NCBI RefSeq assembly: GCF_022524345.1
Contig: NZ_JAKWJU010000002.1
Location: 2,852,001 to 2,916,000 of the forward strand
Reading direction: 5' to 3'
From: Streptomyces marispadix
GTDB lineage: Bacteria; Actinomycetota; Actinomycetes; Streptomycetales; Streptomycetaceae
Length of the DNA: 64,000 nucleotides
The notes below the pieces were generated by a model. The model was given only the letters and a program-made list of their open reading frames with translations. It was not told the origin of the DNA and made no database searches. Both the position numbers and the translations under genes were made by a program. Numbering within the stretch: the first letter of the stretch is position 1; every line of letters starts with the position of its first letter. Of the stretch, positions 1 to 7,564 are shown one piece after another.

Positions 1-437
1 CGAAGGGCGAGAAGGAGCTGACGGTCCCGGCGGGCGGTTCGCTCGCGCTCGGCGGCCAGGGCAACGCCTCGGCCGAGATTCCGCAGACCGCCGGCATGAA
101 GGCAGTGCGGAACGGCAACGCCCAGCCGGTGTCGTTCGACCTGAGCCGTACGGGACTGGTGACGCTGCGGGCGACCGTGGTGCCCGCGCACGGGGACTTC
201 CGTAAGTTCGGCCCGACGGTCGAGCCTTCGCCGAGCACGTCCTCCGGTACGCCGTCCGGCACGCCCTCGGGCGCGGCGTCCGAGTCGCCGTCGGGCAGCC
301 CGTCCCCGGAGGGGTCGGAGGAGAAGGCGTCGGAGGCGCCGGGCGGCTCAGAGGAGGCGGAGGGCGCCGACGAGGCCGAGGGTGCCGAGGAGGCGGACGA
401 CGCCCACGAGGCGGACGACGCGGCCGGGGCGCACTGA
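1..437 (+). CDS. DUF461-type lipoprotein, C-terminal part (5' end outside window)
   Basis: This is the 3' part of a gene that enters from the left edge, read in the frame that starts at base 3. The visible protein has KGEKELTVPAGGSLALGG, then GNAQPVSFDLSRTG and VVPAHGDFRKFGP. This matches the end of the DUF461 (copper chaperone PCu(A)C-like) lipoproteins that streptomycetes carry next to phoP. The globular part ends near base 225. It is followed by a Ser/Thr/Pro/Gly linker (SGTPSGTPSGAASES) and a strongly acidic tail of Glu, Asp and Ala. The signal peptide and lipobox would lie outside the window, so membrane anchoring is inferred from the family. It converges on phoP with a shared terminator between them. 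A role in metal handling is family inference only. Confidence 0.75.
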   Translation, partial: KGEKELTVPAGGSLALGGQGNASAEIPQTAGMKAVRNGNAQPVSFDLSRTGLVTLRATVVPAHGDFRKFGPTVEPSPSTSSGTPSGTPSGAASESPSGSPSPEGSEEKASEAPGGSEEAEGADEAEGAEEADDAHEADDAAGAH

Positions 438-489
438 GCCACCCGGCCCGCGCTTGCTGCGGCGCCCCGGGCACCGCACACGGACGCAG

Positions 490-532
490 AAGGCCCCGCC
501 CGTACGGTACGTATCCGCACGGGCGGGGCCTT
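490..532. terminator. Bidirectional hairpin terminator between the DUF461 gene and phoP
   Basis: A perfect 14-bp inverted repeat (490-503 pairs with 519-532, left arm AAGGCCCCGCCCGT) encloses a 15-nt loop. It sits between two converging genes. The stem is very GC-rich and has only a short T-rich stretch after it, as is usual for streptomycete terminators. Confidence 0.8.
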
Positions 533-655
533 CGGTTTGTTCCCTCGATCTGTCTCGCGCGGACCGAGGTCGGCGATTGGCAGTCCCCAGGCGGCAGTTC
601 GGGCCTGTGGCGGGTCTGCCGGGCCTGTGAGCGGTCTGCCGGGCCCGTGAGCGGT

Positions 656-1336
656 CTACGGCTCGAACTTGTAGCCGAGGCCGCGCACCGTCACCAGGAA
701 GCGGGGAGCGCCCGGGTCCGGCTCGATCTTGGCGCGCAGGCGCTTGACGTGGACGTCGAGGGTCTTGGTGTCCCCGACGTAGTCCGCGCCCCAGACGCGG
801 TCGATGAGCTGCATGCGCGTCAGCACCCTGCCCGCGTTGCGCAGCAGCATCTCCAGCAGGTCGAACTCCTTCAACGGCAGGTCGATCTTGCTGCCCGCGA
901 CCGTGACGACGTGCCGGTCGACGTCCATACGGACCGGGCCCGCCTCCAACGCCGCCGGAGTGACCTCCTCCGGCTCGCCCTGGCGGCGCAGCACCGCCCT
1001 TACCCGCGCGACGAGTTCGCGCGACGAGAAGGGCTTGGTCACGTAGTCGTCGGCCCCTATCTCCAGGCCGACGACCTTGTCGATCTCGCTGTCCTTCGCG
1101 GTGACCATGATGACGGGGACGTTGGACCGGCCGCGAAGCTGACGGCAGACCTCGGTGCCGGGCAGGCCCGGCAGCATCAGATCGAGCAGGACCAGGTCGG
1201 CGCCGTTGCGTTCGAACTCGTCCAGCCCGTCGGGGCCTGTGGACGCGACGGCTACCTCGAAGCCTTCCTTGCGCAGCATGTACGACAGTGCGTCGCTGAA
1301 CGATTCCTCATCCTCGACGACGAGCACTCGGGTCAC
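656..1336 (-). CDS. phoP: Phosphate response regulator PhoP (OmpR family)
   Basis: This 226-residue OmpR/PhoB-type regulator has a receiver domain at residues 1-118. The acidic pocket is VVEDEE, the phosphoacceptor is Asp52 in LLDLMLP, and the conserved Lys lies in VTKPF. The winged-helix domain follows, with KEFDLLEMLLRNAGRVLTR and a C-terminal GLGYKFEP. Together with the adjacent kinase and divergent phoU it is the streptomycete PhoP (mycobacterial RegX3), which activates high-affinity phosphate uptake genes and represses many secondary-metabolite and nitrogen genes by binding 11-nt PHO boxes. It starts with GTG at 1336 and overlaps the phoR stop in a GTGA, so the two are translationally coupled. 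Confidence 0.95.
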   Translation of the reverse strand: MTRVLVVEDEESFSDALSYMLRKEGFEVAVASTGPDGLDEFERNGADLVLLDLMLPGLPGTEVCRQLRGRSNVPVIMVTAKDSEIDKVVGLEIGADDYVTKPFSSRELVARVRAVLRRQGEPEEVTPAALEAGPVRMDVDRHVVTVAGSKIDLPLKEFDLLEMLLRNAGRVLTRMQLIDRVWGADYVGDTKTLDVHVKRLRAKIEPDPGAPRFLVTVRGLGYKFEP

Positions 1337-3186
1337 GGGAGGACCTCCGGGGCGGTTTCAGGGGCGCGCGGCATTCCACGCGGCGGTGAGAACGGGGAAG
1401 TTGAGGAACGGGGAGAGGGAGAGCTGGAGCGAGAGGGAGCGAGGGAGGCGGAAGCGGAGGGGGCGGCCGTCGTCGGATCGCAGTACGCGCCCGCGGCCTC
1501 GGGCCCAGGCCCGGAGCCGGAACCCGAACCGAAGTCGGAGCCGGAACCCGAACCGGAGCCGGGACGGCGACCGGGGCCCCCCGGGGGCTCGACATCGTCG
1601 GCGGACCCGTCGAGCTCTGCGGCAGGTGAGGCGGAGGGAGTTCGGGACTCCCCGGAAGGGGAGGCGGCTTGGGAAGGGGAGGTGCCTGGGCCCGGCGTCC
1701 TTGCCGTGCCCGTGGCTTCTGCGCGCACACCGGCGCCGCCGCGCGCCCGCGCGTTCGCGTCGTTCACGTCGTTCACGTCGTTCACGTCGTTCACGTCGTT
1801 CGCGCGGTTCGCCTCGTGTGCGTAGTTCGGTTCGACCGCGTCGTCAGTTTCGTCGACGTCGTCCACGTCGTCCACGTCGTCCACGTCGTCGAGCTCCGCC
1901 GCGTCCAGATCCACGGCGTCCTCGGCGGCCTCCGCGGCTTCGTCTTCGTAGTCCGCCGGTCCTTCGAGGAACCCCTGCGGACGGCCGTCGCGGCCCTCCG
2001 CCTCCGCGCGGTTTCGTGCGTGGCCGGCTTCCGGCAGCCGCAGCGTGAACGTGGAGCCCTGTCCCTCGGCGCTCCACACCGTGACCTCGCCGCCGTGCGA
2101 CGCGGCGACGTGCTTGACGATGGCGAGTCCGAGGCCCGTGCCCCCGGTGGCACGCGAGCGGGCGGGGTCCACGCGGTAGAACCGCTCGAAGACGCGCTCC
2201 TTGTCCCGCTCGGAGATGCCGATGCCCTGGTCGCTCACGGATATCTCGATGAGGTCGCCGCCGGGGGCGGCGACCCTGCGGCCGGCGATGCCGACGCGGG
2301 TGCGGGCGGGCGAGTAATTGACGGCGTTCTCCACGAGGTTGCCGAGGGCCGCCGCGAGCTGGCTCCTGTTGCCCCACACGTGCAGCCCCTCGTCGCCGGT
2401 GTCCGTGCCCGTACGGCCCGCGACGAGGGTGATGTGCTTGCTGCCCGCGGACTGGCGGCAGCGGTCGATGGCCTCGGCCATCAGCTCGTCCACGCCTACG
2501 CGTTCGGAGTCGCCGAGCGGGTCGTCGTTCTGCACACGGGAGAGGTCGATCAGCTCCTGCACGAGGCTCGTCAGCCGCGTCGACTCGTACTGCATGCGGC
2601 CCGCGAAGCGCTCGACCGCCTCCGGGTCGTCCGCCGCGTCCAGCACCGCCTCGGAGAGGAGGGAGAGCGCACCGACGGGGGTCTTCAGCTCGTGGCTGAC
2701 GTTGGCGACGAAGTCGCGGCGCACGGCCTCGATGCGGCGGGCCTCGGTCATGTCCTCGACCAGCAGCAGTACGAGCCGGGAACCCAGTGGAGCCACGCGG
2801 GCGGAGACGGCGAGGGCCTCGCCGCGGCCCGTGCCGCGCCGCGGGAGGTCCAGGTCGACCTGCCTTATCTCCCCGTCGCGTCTGGTGTCGTGTGCCATCT
2901 TCAGCATCGGCTCCACGGCCAGCCTGCCGCCCCGTACGAGACCGAGGGCGTATGCGGCGGAGCTCGCCTTGACCACTTCGTCGGCCTCGTCCAGCACGAC
3001 GGCCGAGGAACGCAGCACCGACAGGACCGTGTCCACGCCAGGGGGCAGCACGGCCTCCGTGTGCAGGGAAGAGCGGGTGGGGCGGGCCTGGTCGCGCTCG
3101 CTCCAGCGGAACGCCAGCATCGCGATCACGCCGGTGAGCACTCCGGCGATCGCTGCCGCTGCGGCGACCGCCGCGTTCACGTTCAT
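1333..3186 (-). CDS. phoR: Phosphate sensor histidine kinase PhoR with an expanded low-complexity tail
   Basis: The product has 617 residues. One N-terminal membrane segment (about residues 8-26) is followed by a PAS-like region (50-150) and a HisKA domain with phosphoacceptor His165 in NVSHELKTP. The ATPase domain has an N-box (NLVENAVNYS) and GTGLGLAIVKH and ends near residue 385. The S. coelicolor kinase is about 430 residues. Here roughly 190 extra residues sit between the ATPase domain and the conserved C-terminal end (APEVLP): an acidic run, the repeat DVDDVDDVDDVDE, the repeat NDVNDVNDVNDVNDAN, and a Pro/Ser/Gly region with GSGSGSGS. The catalytic core looks complete, so activity is expected. 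It is divergent from phoU and upstream of phoP in one operon. Confidence 0.93.
   Translation of the reverse strand: MNVNAAVAAAAAIAGVLTGVIAMLAFRWSERDQARPTRSSLHTEAVLPPGVDTVLSVLRSSAVVLDEADEVVKASSAAYALGLVRGGRLAVEPMLKMAHDTRRDGEIRQVDLDLPRRGTGRGEALAVSARVAPLGSRLVLLLVEDMTEARRIEAVRRDFVANVSHELKTPVGALSLLSEAVLDAADDPEAVERFAGRMQYESTRLTSLVQELIDLSRVQNDDPLGDSERVGVDELMAEAIDRCRQSAGSKHITLVAGRTGTDTGDEGLHVWGNRSQLAAALGNLVENAVNYSPARTRVGIAGRRVAAPGGDLIEISVSDQGIGISERDKERVFERFYRVDPARSRATGGTGLGLAIVKHVAASHGGEVTVWSAEGQGSTFTLRLPEAGHARNRAEAEGRDGRPQGFLEGPADYEDEAAEAAEDAVDLDAAELDDVDDVDDVDDVDETDDAVEPNYAHEANRANDVNDVNDVNDVNDANARARGGAGVRAEATGTARTPGPGTSPSQAASPSGESRTPSASPAAELDGSADDVEPPGGPGRRPGSGSGSGSDFGSGSGSGPGPEAAGAYCDPTTAAPSASASLAPSRSSSPSPRSSTSPFSPPRGMPRAPETAPEVLP
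1762..1887. repeat. Two arrays of a 9-bp tandem repeat inside the phoR tail
   Basis: Four perfect copies of GTTCACGTC lie at 1762-1797. Four units of the related GTCNACGTC lie at 1852-1887, the first reading GTCGACGTC and the other three GTCCACGTC. On the coding strand they give DVN and DVD tripeptide repeats. A further GAGCCGGAACCCGAACC-type repeat near 1515-1560 encodes the Gly-Ser run. All are in frame, so changes in copy number would keep the frame. Confidence 0.85.
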
Positions 3187-3258
3187 GTCTCCAGGCTATG
3201 CGCGCCCGCCGACAGCTCCCCATGAGAAGCGGGAGACCTCGAACACTCGTCTCCCAGA

Positions 3259-3291
3259 GTTCACCTCAGGGTCGGCGCCGATTCACTCATG
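3259..3291 (+). promoter_or_regulatory. Candidate PHO box between phoR and phoU
   Basis: Three consecutive 11-nt units (3259-3269, 3270-3280, 3281-3291) read GTTCACCTCAG, a degenerate middle unit, and ATTCACTCATG. The outer two fit the streptomycete PhoP repeat, whose core is GTTCAYYYRG. The position in the divergent phoR/phoU intergenic region is where PhoP autoregulates in S. coelicolor. The middle unit is poor, so binding strength is uncertain. Confidence 0.5.
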
Positions 3292-3395
3292 AGGTCGGCG
3301 ACGGACGCATTCCGGACGGAGCGTGGGAGCGTGGAGGGCCCGAGGCCCGGCCGTCGGGCCCCTCTGTCGAGAGAACATGCGAGGGAAGGACAGCC

Positions 3396-4097
3396 ATGCG
3401 TGACGCGTACCACGAGGAGCTGGACTCGATCAGCGACAGCCTGGTCGACATGGCCAGGTTCGTGGGCTCTGCGATCGGCCGCGCCACGACGGCGATGCTG
3501 GACGCGGACCTGAAGCTGGCCGAGAGCGTCATCGCCGCGGACGAGAAGGTCGACGACATCCAACGCGACCTGGAGACCCGCGCCATCCAGCTCCTGGCCC
3601 GGCAGCAGCCGGTGGCGACCGACCTGCGGATAGTCGTCACCTCGCTGCGGATGAGCGCCGACCTGGAACGCTCCGGCGACCTGGCGCAGCACGTCGCCAA
3701 GGTCGCACGGCTGCGGTTCCCCGACTCGCCCGTACCGAGCGACCTCCAGGCGACGCTGCTGGAGATGGGGCAGCTCGCGCAGCGGCTGATGGCGAAGGCC
3801 GCGGAGGTGATCATCACCAAGGACGTCGACCTGGCGCTTCAGCTCGAACAGGACGACGACAAGATGGACGACCTGCACCGCACGCTCTTCCAGCACCTGA
3901 TGGACGACCGCTGGCACCACGGCATCGAGACGGCCGTCGACGTGACACTGCTCGGCCGCTACTACGAGCGCTTCGCGGACCACGCGGTCTCGGTGGCCCG
4001 CCGAGTCGTCTACCTCGTCACCGGGGACTACGCCGACGAGCTGGACCCGGCGTCGGCGGCGGCCGGGGACGGTACGGCTCCGGTCGAGGGCGCCTGA
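3396..4097 (+). CDS. phoU: Phosphate signalling protein PhoU
   Basis: This 233-residue PhoU has two tandem three-helix bundles: residues 1-105 beginning MRDAYHEELDSISDSLVDMA, and 115-215 with the second YYERFADHAVSVARR motif. The metal-binding helices carry DLERSGDLAQH and RYYERFADH. PhoU links the Pst transporter to PhoR and keeps the kinase off when phosphate is plentiful. I start it at ATG 3396, just after GGGAAGGA (3383-3390). Longer readings into 3198-3395 would run through the PHO-box region and do not look coding. It is divergent from phoR and is followed by a strong hairpin, so it is probably transcribed alone. Confidence 0.95.
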   Translation: MRDAYHEELDSISDSLVDMARFVGSAIGRATTAMLDADLKLAESVIAADEKVDDIQRDLETRAIQLLARQQPVATDLRIVVTSLRMSADLERSGDLAQHVAKVARLRFPDSPVPSDLQATLLEMGQLAQRLMAKAAEVIITKDVDLALQLEQDDDKMDDLHRTLFQHLMDDRWHHGIETAVDVTLLGRYYERFADHAVSVARRVVYLVTGDYADELDPASAAAGDGTAPVEGA

Positions 4098-4119
4098 GAG
4101 CGTCCAACGTGGGCCGGGG

Positions 4120-4162
4120 GCCTGGGCGTTGGCGCGTCCGGGGGGCACGCCAACGCCCAGGC
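4120..4162 (+). terminator. Hairpin terminator after phoU
   Basis: A perfect 15-bp inverted repeat (4120-4134 with 4148-4162, arm GCCTGGGCGTTGGCG) with a 13-nt loop begins about 20 bp after the phoU stop. No T-tract follows. Confidence 0.75.
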
Positions 4163-4184
4163 GTCTCACGGACGTCGTTCGGGT

Positions 4185-4217
4185 CTCGTACGGGCCTCGT
4201 ACGGGCCTCGTACGGGC
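4185..4217. repeat. Three tandem copies of an 11-bp repeat in the phoU downstream gap
   Basis: CTCGTACGGGC is repeated three times head-to-tail (4185-4195, 4196-4206, 4207-4217). The gap 4098-4407 otherwise holds the phoU terminator and the upstream region of the small cysteine-rich gene. The unit has the PHO-box length but not its sequence, so I do not call it a PHO box. It could be an upstream element of the small gene. Confidence 0.6.
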
Positions 4218-4407
4218 CGGGTCCGTGCTGACTGGATGCGGACACGCTCGCTCGCCCCGGCTTGCCCTCCCTCACCCAGCCGACGTCCCGCCTCCGAGTC
4301 GACGCCTCCTCCGAGCCGACGCCGCATGTGCAACGACGCGCCCTTGATGCGCCCGCCGCCCCGGCCGGAAGGTGGGGAGAAGACCCGGGGAGGAGAGGAG
4401 GGAAGTC

Positions 4408-4557
4408 ATGGCTGACCACAGCGATCGGTCCCTGGCCCCCGCGCAGTCTGAGGGCCTGCCGTCCCTGCACGTGCTGAGGTCGTGCGGCTGCGGTCCGGGG
4501 TGCCAGTGCGGCTGCCAGTCCGGCGGCCCGTGCCAGTGCGGCGGTAGCTGCGGCTGA
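4408..4557 (+). CDS. Small cysteine-rich, metallothionein-like protein (49 aa)
   Basis: This short gene is preceded by a clear GAGGAGGG ribosome-binding site (4395-4402). It encodes 49 residues: a polar N-terminal half (MADHSDRSLAPAQSEG...) and a C-terminal 25-residue segment with eight cysteines in CGC, CQCGC, PCQC and SC arrangements separated by glycine. There is no signal peptide or hydrophobic segment, so it is probably cytoplasmic. The CxC spacing is typical of metal-cluster proteins such as bacterial metallothioneins, but I cannot assign it to a named family. A ribosomally made peptide precursor is an alternative, though no modification enzymes are nearby. It lies downstream of phoU and is closed by a strong bidirectional terminator. 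Confidence 0.7.
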   Translation: MADHSDRSLAPAQSEGLPSLHVLRSCGCGPGCQCGCQSGGPCQCGGSCG

Positions 4558-4615
4558 TCGAAGACCGATGGGACAGGCGCCCCGGTCGCCGACGCGGGCC
4601 GGGGCCGTCCGAGCC

Positions 4616-4656
4616 GCTGAGGGCCCTGCCCGGTTCGACGGGGCAGGGCCCTCAGC
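4616..4656. terminator. Bidirectional hairpin terminator
   Basis: A perfect 16-bp inverted repeat (4616-4631 with 4641-4656, arm GCTGAGGGCCCTGCCC) with a 9-nt loop lies between the cysteine-rich gene and the converging gene at 4711-5001. It is among the strongest hairpins in the window. Confidence 0.85.
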
Positions 4657-4710
4657 TTGTCCGAACGCCGGTGTAGCCGCCCGGCGTCGGCGCGGCGGGC
4701 GCGAGTGGGG

Positions 4711-5001
4711 CTAGCGCAGCGCCGCGAGGCCCTTCTGAAGCTCCTCACGGTTCATCACCGGCTGTACCTCCACCTCCGCGCCCATGGTGCGGAACAGCCG
4801 CTCCGCGACGGCGGGGAGCTGGGAGCTCTCCTGCATGTCGAAGACGAAGATGCAGGCGCGCCTGCCGTTGTGCGGGCTGAAGTACGCCGCCTCGGGCTTG
4901 AGTTCTTCCATGAGCGAGTCGACCACCTTCTGCATCTGGCCGTTCTCGATCGTCTGGTTCGACATCTGGGTGTCCATGAGGGCTCTGAGCATCATGCGCA
5001 T
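4711..5001 (-). CDS. Conserved small actinobacterial protein (ferredoxin-like/dabb fold suspected)
   Basis: The 96-residue soluble protein begins MRMMLRALMDTQMSNQ and contains LKPEAAYFSPHNGRRACIFVFDM and a C-terminal NREELQKGLAAL. The strand-helix pattern and the phrase EAAYFSP...FVFDMQESSQLP resemble small DUF3303/GYD-like proteins of the dimeric alpha-beta barrel type found widely in actinobacteria. No catalytic residues are evident and the function is unknown. It is on the minus strand downstream of gpmA but separated from it by about 190 bp. Confidence 0.7.
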   Translation of the reverse strand: MRMMLRALMDTQMSNQTIENGQMQKVVDSLMEELKPEAAYFSPHNGRRACIFVFDMQESSQLPAVAERLFRTMGAEVEVQPVMNREELQKGLAALR

Positions 5002-5140
5002 GGCAGCGGCTCCTTGAGAGGGCGGCGTGACGGGTTCCGCTCAGCGTCGGCCGCCGTGCGGAACGCGGCAACATCTGCTCGGCCGTACGCCGTATTGAGC
5101 GACCGCCGCCGACGGGGAAGTCGCCTCCCGCGCATGTGCG

Positions 5141-5176
5141 AGCCCCCCGCCCTCGGAAGACCGCGGACAGGGGGCT
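5141..5176 (-). terminator. Weak hairpin downstream of gpmA
   Basis: A 7-bp inverted repeat, AGCCCCC (5141-5147) with GGGGGCT (5170-5176), with a 22-nt loop starts 14 bp after the gpmA stop. The short stem and long loop make this only a candidate. Confidence 0.35.
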
Positions 5177-5189
5177 TCGTGGCGTACCG

Positions 5190-5948
5190 CTACTTCTTGC
5201 CCTGGTTCTTCACGGCCTCGATCGCGGCCTTCGCCGCGTCCGGGTCGAGATAGGTGCCGCCCCGCTTCACCGGGTGGAAGTCGGCGTCCAGTTCGTAGCT
5301 GAGCGGGATGCCCGTGGGGATGTTGAGGCCCGCGATGTCCTCGTCGGAGATGCCGTCGAGGTGCTTAACGAGGGCGCGCAGGGAGTTGCCGTGTGCGGCG
5401 ACCAGGACCGTGCGGCCCGCGAGGAGGTCGGGGATGATGCCGTCGAACCAGTAGGGCAGCATCCGGCCCACGACGTCCTTCAAGCACTCGGTGCGCGGCC
5501 TCAGTTCGCTCGGCACGCCCGCGTAGCGCGGGTCGTCGCTCTGGGAGAACTCGGAGCCGTCGGCCAGCTCCGGCGGCGGGGTGTCGTAGGAGCGGCGCCA
5601 GAGCATGAACTGCTCCTCGCCAAACTCGTCACGGATCTGCGCCTTGTCCTTGCCCTGGAGGGCGCCGTAGTGGCGCTCGTTGAGACGCCAGGAGCGGCGG
5701 ACCGGGACCCACAGCCGGTCGGCGGCCTCAAGTGCGAGCTGTGCGGTGCGGATGGCCCGCTTCTGCACGGAGGTGTGCAGGACGTCCGGGAGCAGTCCGG
5801 CGTCCTTGATCAACTCGCCGCCGCGGACCGCCTCCTTCTCGCCCTTCTCGGTGAGGTTCACGTCCACCCAGCCGGTGAACAGGTTCTTCGCGTTCCACTC
5901 GCTCTCTCCGTGCCGGAGGAGGATCAGCTTGTACGGTGCGTCGGCCAT
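5190..5948 (-). CDS. gpmA: 2,3-bisphosphoglycerate-dependent phosphoglycerate mutase
   Basis: This 252-residue enzyme interconverts 3- and 2-phosphoglycerate in glycolysis. The phosphohistidine motif [12 protein letters not shown] lies near the N terminus, followed by [42 protein letters not shown] and the second catalytic His in [14 protein letters not shown]. These are all signature elements of the dPGM family at the usual length. I start it at ATG 5948 (MADAPYKLI). In-frame sequence upstream to 6143 overlaps the divergent transporter gene and is not family-like. The 113-bp space to the transporter start at 6062 is a divergent promoter region. Confidence 0.95.
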   Translation of the reverse strand: MADAPYKLILLRHGESEWNAKNLFTGWVDVNLTEKGEKEAVRGGELIKDAGLLPDVLHTSVQKRAIRTAQLALEAADRLWVPVRRSWRLNERHYGALQGKDKAQIRDEFGEEQFMLWRRSYDTPPPELADGSEFSQSDDPRYAGVPSELRPRTECLKDVVGRMLPYWFDGIIPDLLAGRTVLVAAHGNSLRALVKHLDGISDEDIAGLNIPTGIPLSYELDADFHPVKRGGTYLDPDAAKAAIEAVKNQGKK

Positions 5949-6061
5949 GCGGAGCACCCTACTAAGTGTGTCCGCCGGTGTGTTCGGAGGCGATATCCGG
6001 TCGGTCGGCTGTGGCTTGCGCGCACATGTGTCGGTGGCCGGTTCGTCCCTACGGTCACGCC

Positions 6062-7564
6062 ATGACCCCCGAGAACTCCGCCGCTGGCAAACATCCGACG
6101 CCCTCTTCGGCGTCGTCGCAGTCGTCGCCGGCCCCGCCGGCACCGTCGTCCTCTTCGTCCTCGTCGCTGCGGCGCATCGTCGCCGCGAGCCTCATCGGCA
6201 CGACGATCGAGTGGTACGACTTCTTCCTCTACGGTTCGGCCGCAGCGCTCGTCTTCAACAAGCTCTTCTTCCCGGACTCCGACCCGCTGGTCGGCACGCT
6301 GCTGTCCTTCCTCACATACGCCGTGGGCTTCGCCGCCCGCCCCATCGGGGCGCTGGTCTTCGGCCACTACGGCGACCGGATCGGCCGTAAGAAGCTGCTG
6401 GTCCTCAGCCTGCTGCTGATGGGCGGCGCGACCTTCGGCATCGGGCTGCTGCCCACGCACGCCGCGATCGGCTCCATGGCGCCCGTGCTGCTGACGACGC
6501 TCCGCCTCGTGCAGGGCTTCGCCCTCGGCGGCGAGTGGGGAGGCGCGGTGCTGCTGGTCTCCGAGCACGGTGACGCGAAGCGGCGCGGCTTCTGGGCGTC
6601 GTGGCCCCAGACCGGCGCCCCCGCGGGCCAGTTGCTGGCGACGGCGGTGCTGGCGGTGCTGACGGCGACGCTGTCGGACGCCGCGTTCATGGGCTGGGGA
6701 TGGCGTATCCCGTTCCTGCTGTCCGGTGTGCTCGTCGGCATAGGGCTGTGGATACGGCTGGCGGTCGACGAGTCGCCGGTCTTCAAGGAGGCCCGCGAGC
6801 GTGCCGAGGCCCGTAAGGCCGAGGCGGCGAAGCTCAGCGGGGAGGAGCAGGTCGAGAAGATGCCGCTGGTGGCGGTGCTGCGCTTCCACTGGAAGGACGT
6901 GCTCATCGCCATGGGCGCGCGCATGGCGGAGAACATCACCTTCTACGTCATCACGGCCTTCATCCTCGTCTACGCCACCAGCGAGCTGAAGCTCTCCCAG
7001 CAGACCGCGCTCAACGCGGTGCTGATCTCCTCCGCGGTGCACTTCGCGGTCATCCCCGCGTGGGGCGCGCTCTCCGACCGCTTCGGACGGCGGCCGATCT
7101 ATCTGCTGGGTGCGATCGGCACCGGCCTGTGGGTCTTCCCGTTCTTCGAGCTGCTGAACACCAAGAGCTTCGGCGCCATCGTGCTCGCGGTGATGGTCGG
7201 GCTGATCCTGCACGGTGCGATGTACGCGCCGCAGGCGGCGTTCTTCTCCGAGCTGTTCGCCACGAGGCTGCGCTACTCCGGTGCGTCGATCGGCGCGCAG
7301 TTCTCGTCGGTCGCGGCCGGTGCGCCCGCGCCGATGATCGCCACCGCGCTGCTCGCGGACTACGGCAGCTCGACGCCGATCGCGCTGTACGTGATCGCCG
7401 CGGCGGTGCTCACGGTCGTCGCCGTCGCCTGTGCGAAGGAGACCAGCAAGCGGGACCTCACGAGGATCGGCGAGGACGACGCACTCCCGGACGCGGAGCG
7501 CGGGGCCGCCCCGGCCGGGAAGACCTCACCGTCCGACCGCTCGCGCGAGCCGGTGCAGCCGTAG
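6062..7564 (+). CDS. MFS transporter, metabolite:H+ symporter (MHS) family
   Basis: The 500-residue protein has a 38-residue Ser/Pro-rich N-terminal tail and then twelve predicted membrane helices. Family marks are [20 protein letters not shown] in helix 1, the loop 2-3 signature [29 protein letters not shown] in helix 4-5, and a repeated [14 protein letters not shown] in the second half. This is the MHS branch (relatives of ShiA, KgtP and ProP), which import organic acids, betaines or shikimate with protons. The substrate cannot be read from the sequence. The 3' end overlaps the converging PucR regulator gene by 39 bp. Confidence 0.88.
   Translation: MTPENSAAGKHPTPSSASSQSSPAPPAPSSSSSSSLRRIVAASLIGTTIEWYDFFLYGSAAALVFNKLFFPDSDPLVGTLLSFLTYAVGFAARPIGALVFGHYGDRIGRKKLLVLSLLLMGGATFGIGLLPTHAAIGSMAPVLLTTLRLVQGFALGGEWGGAVLLVSEHGDAKRRGFWASWPQTGAPAGQLLATAVLAVLTATLSDAAFMGWGWRIPFLLSGVLVGIGLWIRLAVDESPVFKEARERAEARKAEAAKLSGEEQVEKMPLVAVLRFHWKDVLIAMGARMAENITFYVITAFILVYATSELKLSQQTALNAVLISSAVHFAVIPAWGALSDRFGRRPIYLLGAIGTGLWVFPFFELLNTKSFGAIVLAVMVGLILHGAMYAPQAAFFSELFATRLRYSGASIGAQFSSVAAGAPAPMIATALLADYGSSTPIALYVIAAAVLTVVAVACAKETSKRDLTRIGEDDALPDAERGAAPAGKTSPSDRSREPVQP

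Noticed and set aside
1762..1887. CRISPR-like direct repeats
   Set aside because: The units are 9 bp, directly adjacent and in frame in phoR, with no spacers.
647..3225. Long plus-strand open frames opposite phoP and phoR
   Set aside because: They are high-GC shadow frames of the minus-strand genes. Their composition (Arg/Ala/Val-rich) and lack of motifs show they are not coding.
4185..4217. The 11-bp tandem repeat as a PHO box
   Set aside because: The length fits but the sequence (CTCGTACGGGC) lacks the GTTCA core.
4408..4557. A RiPP (lanthipeptide-type) precursor
   Set aside because: There is almost no Ser/Thr partner pattern in the Cys segment and no modification enzyme or exporter nearby. 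Metal binding explains the CxC spacing better.
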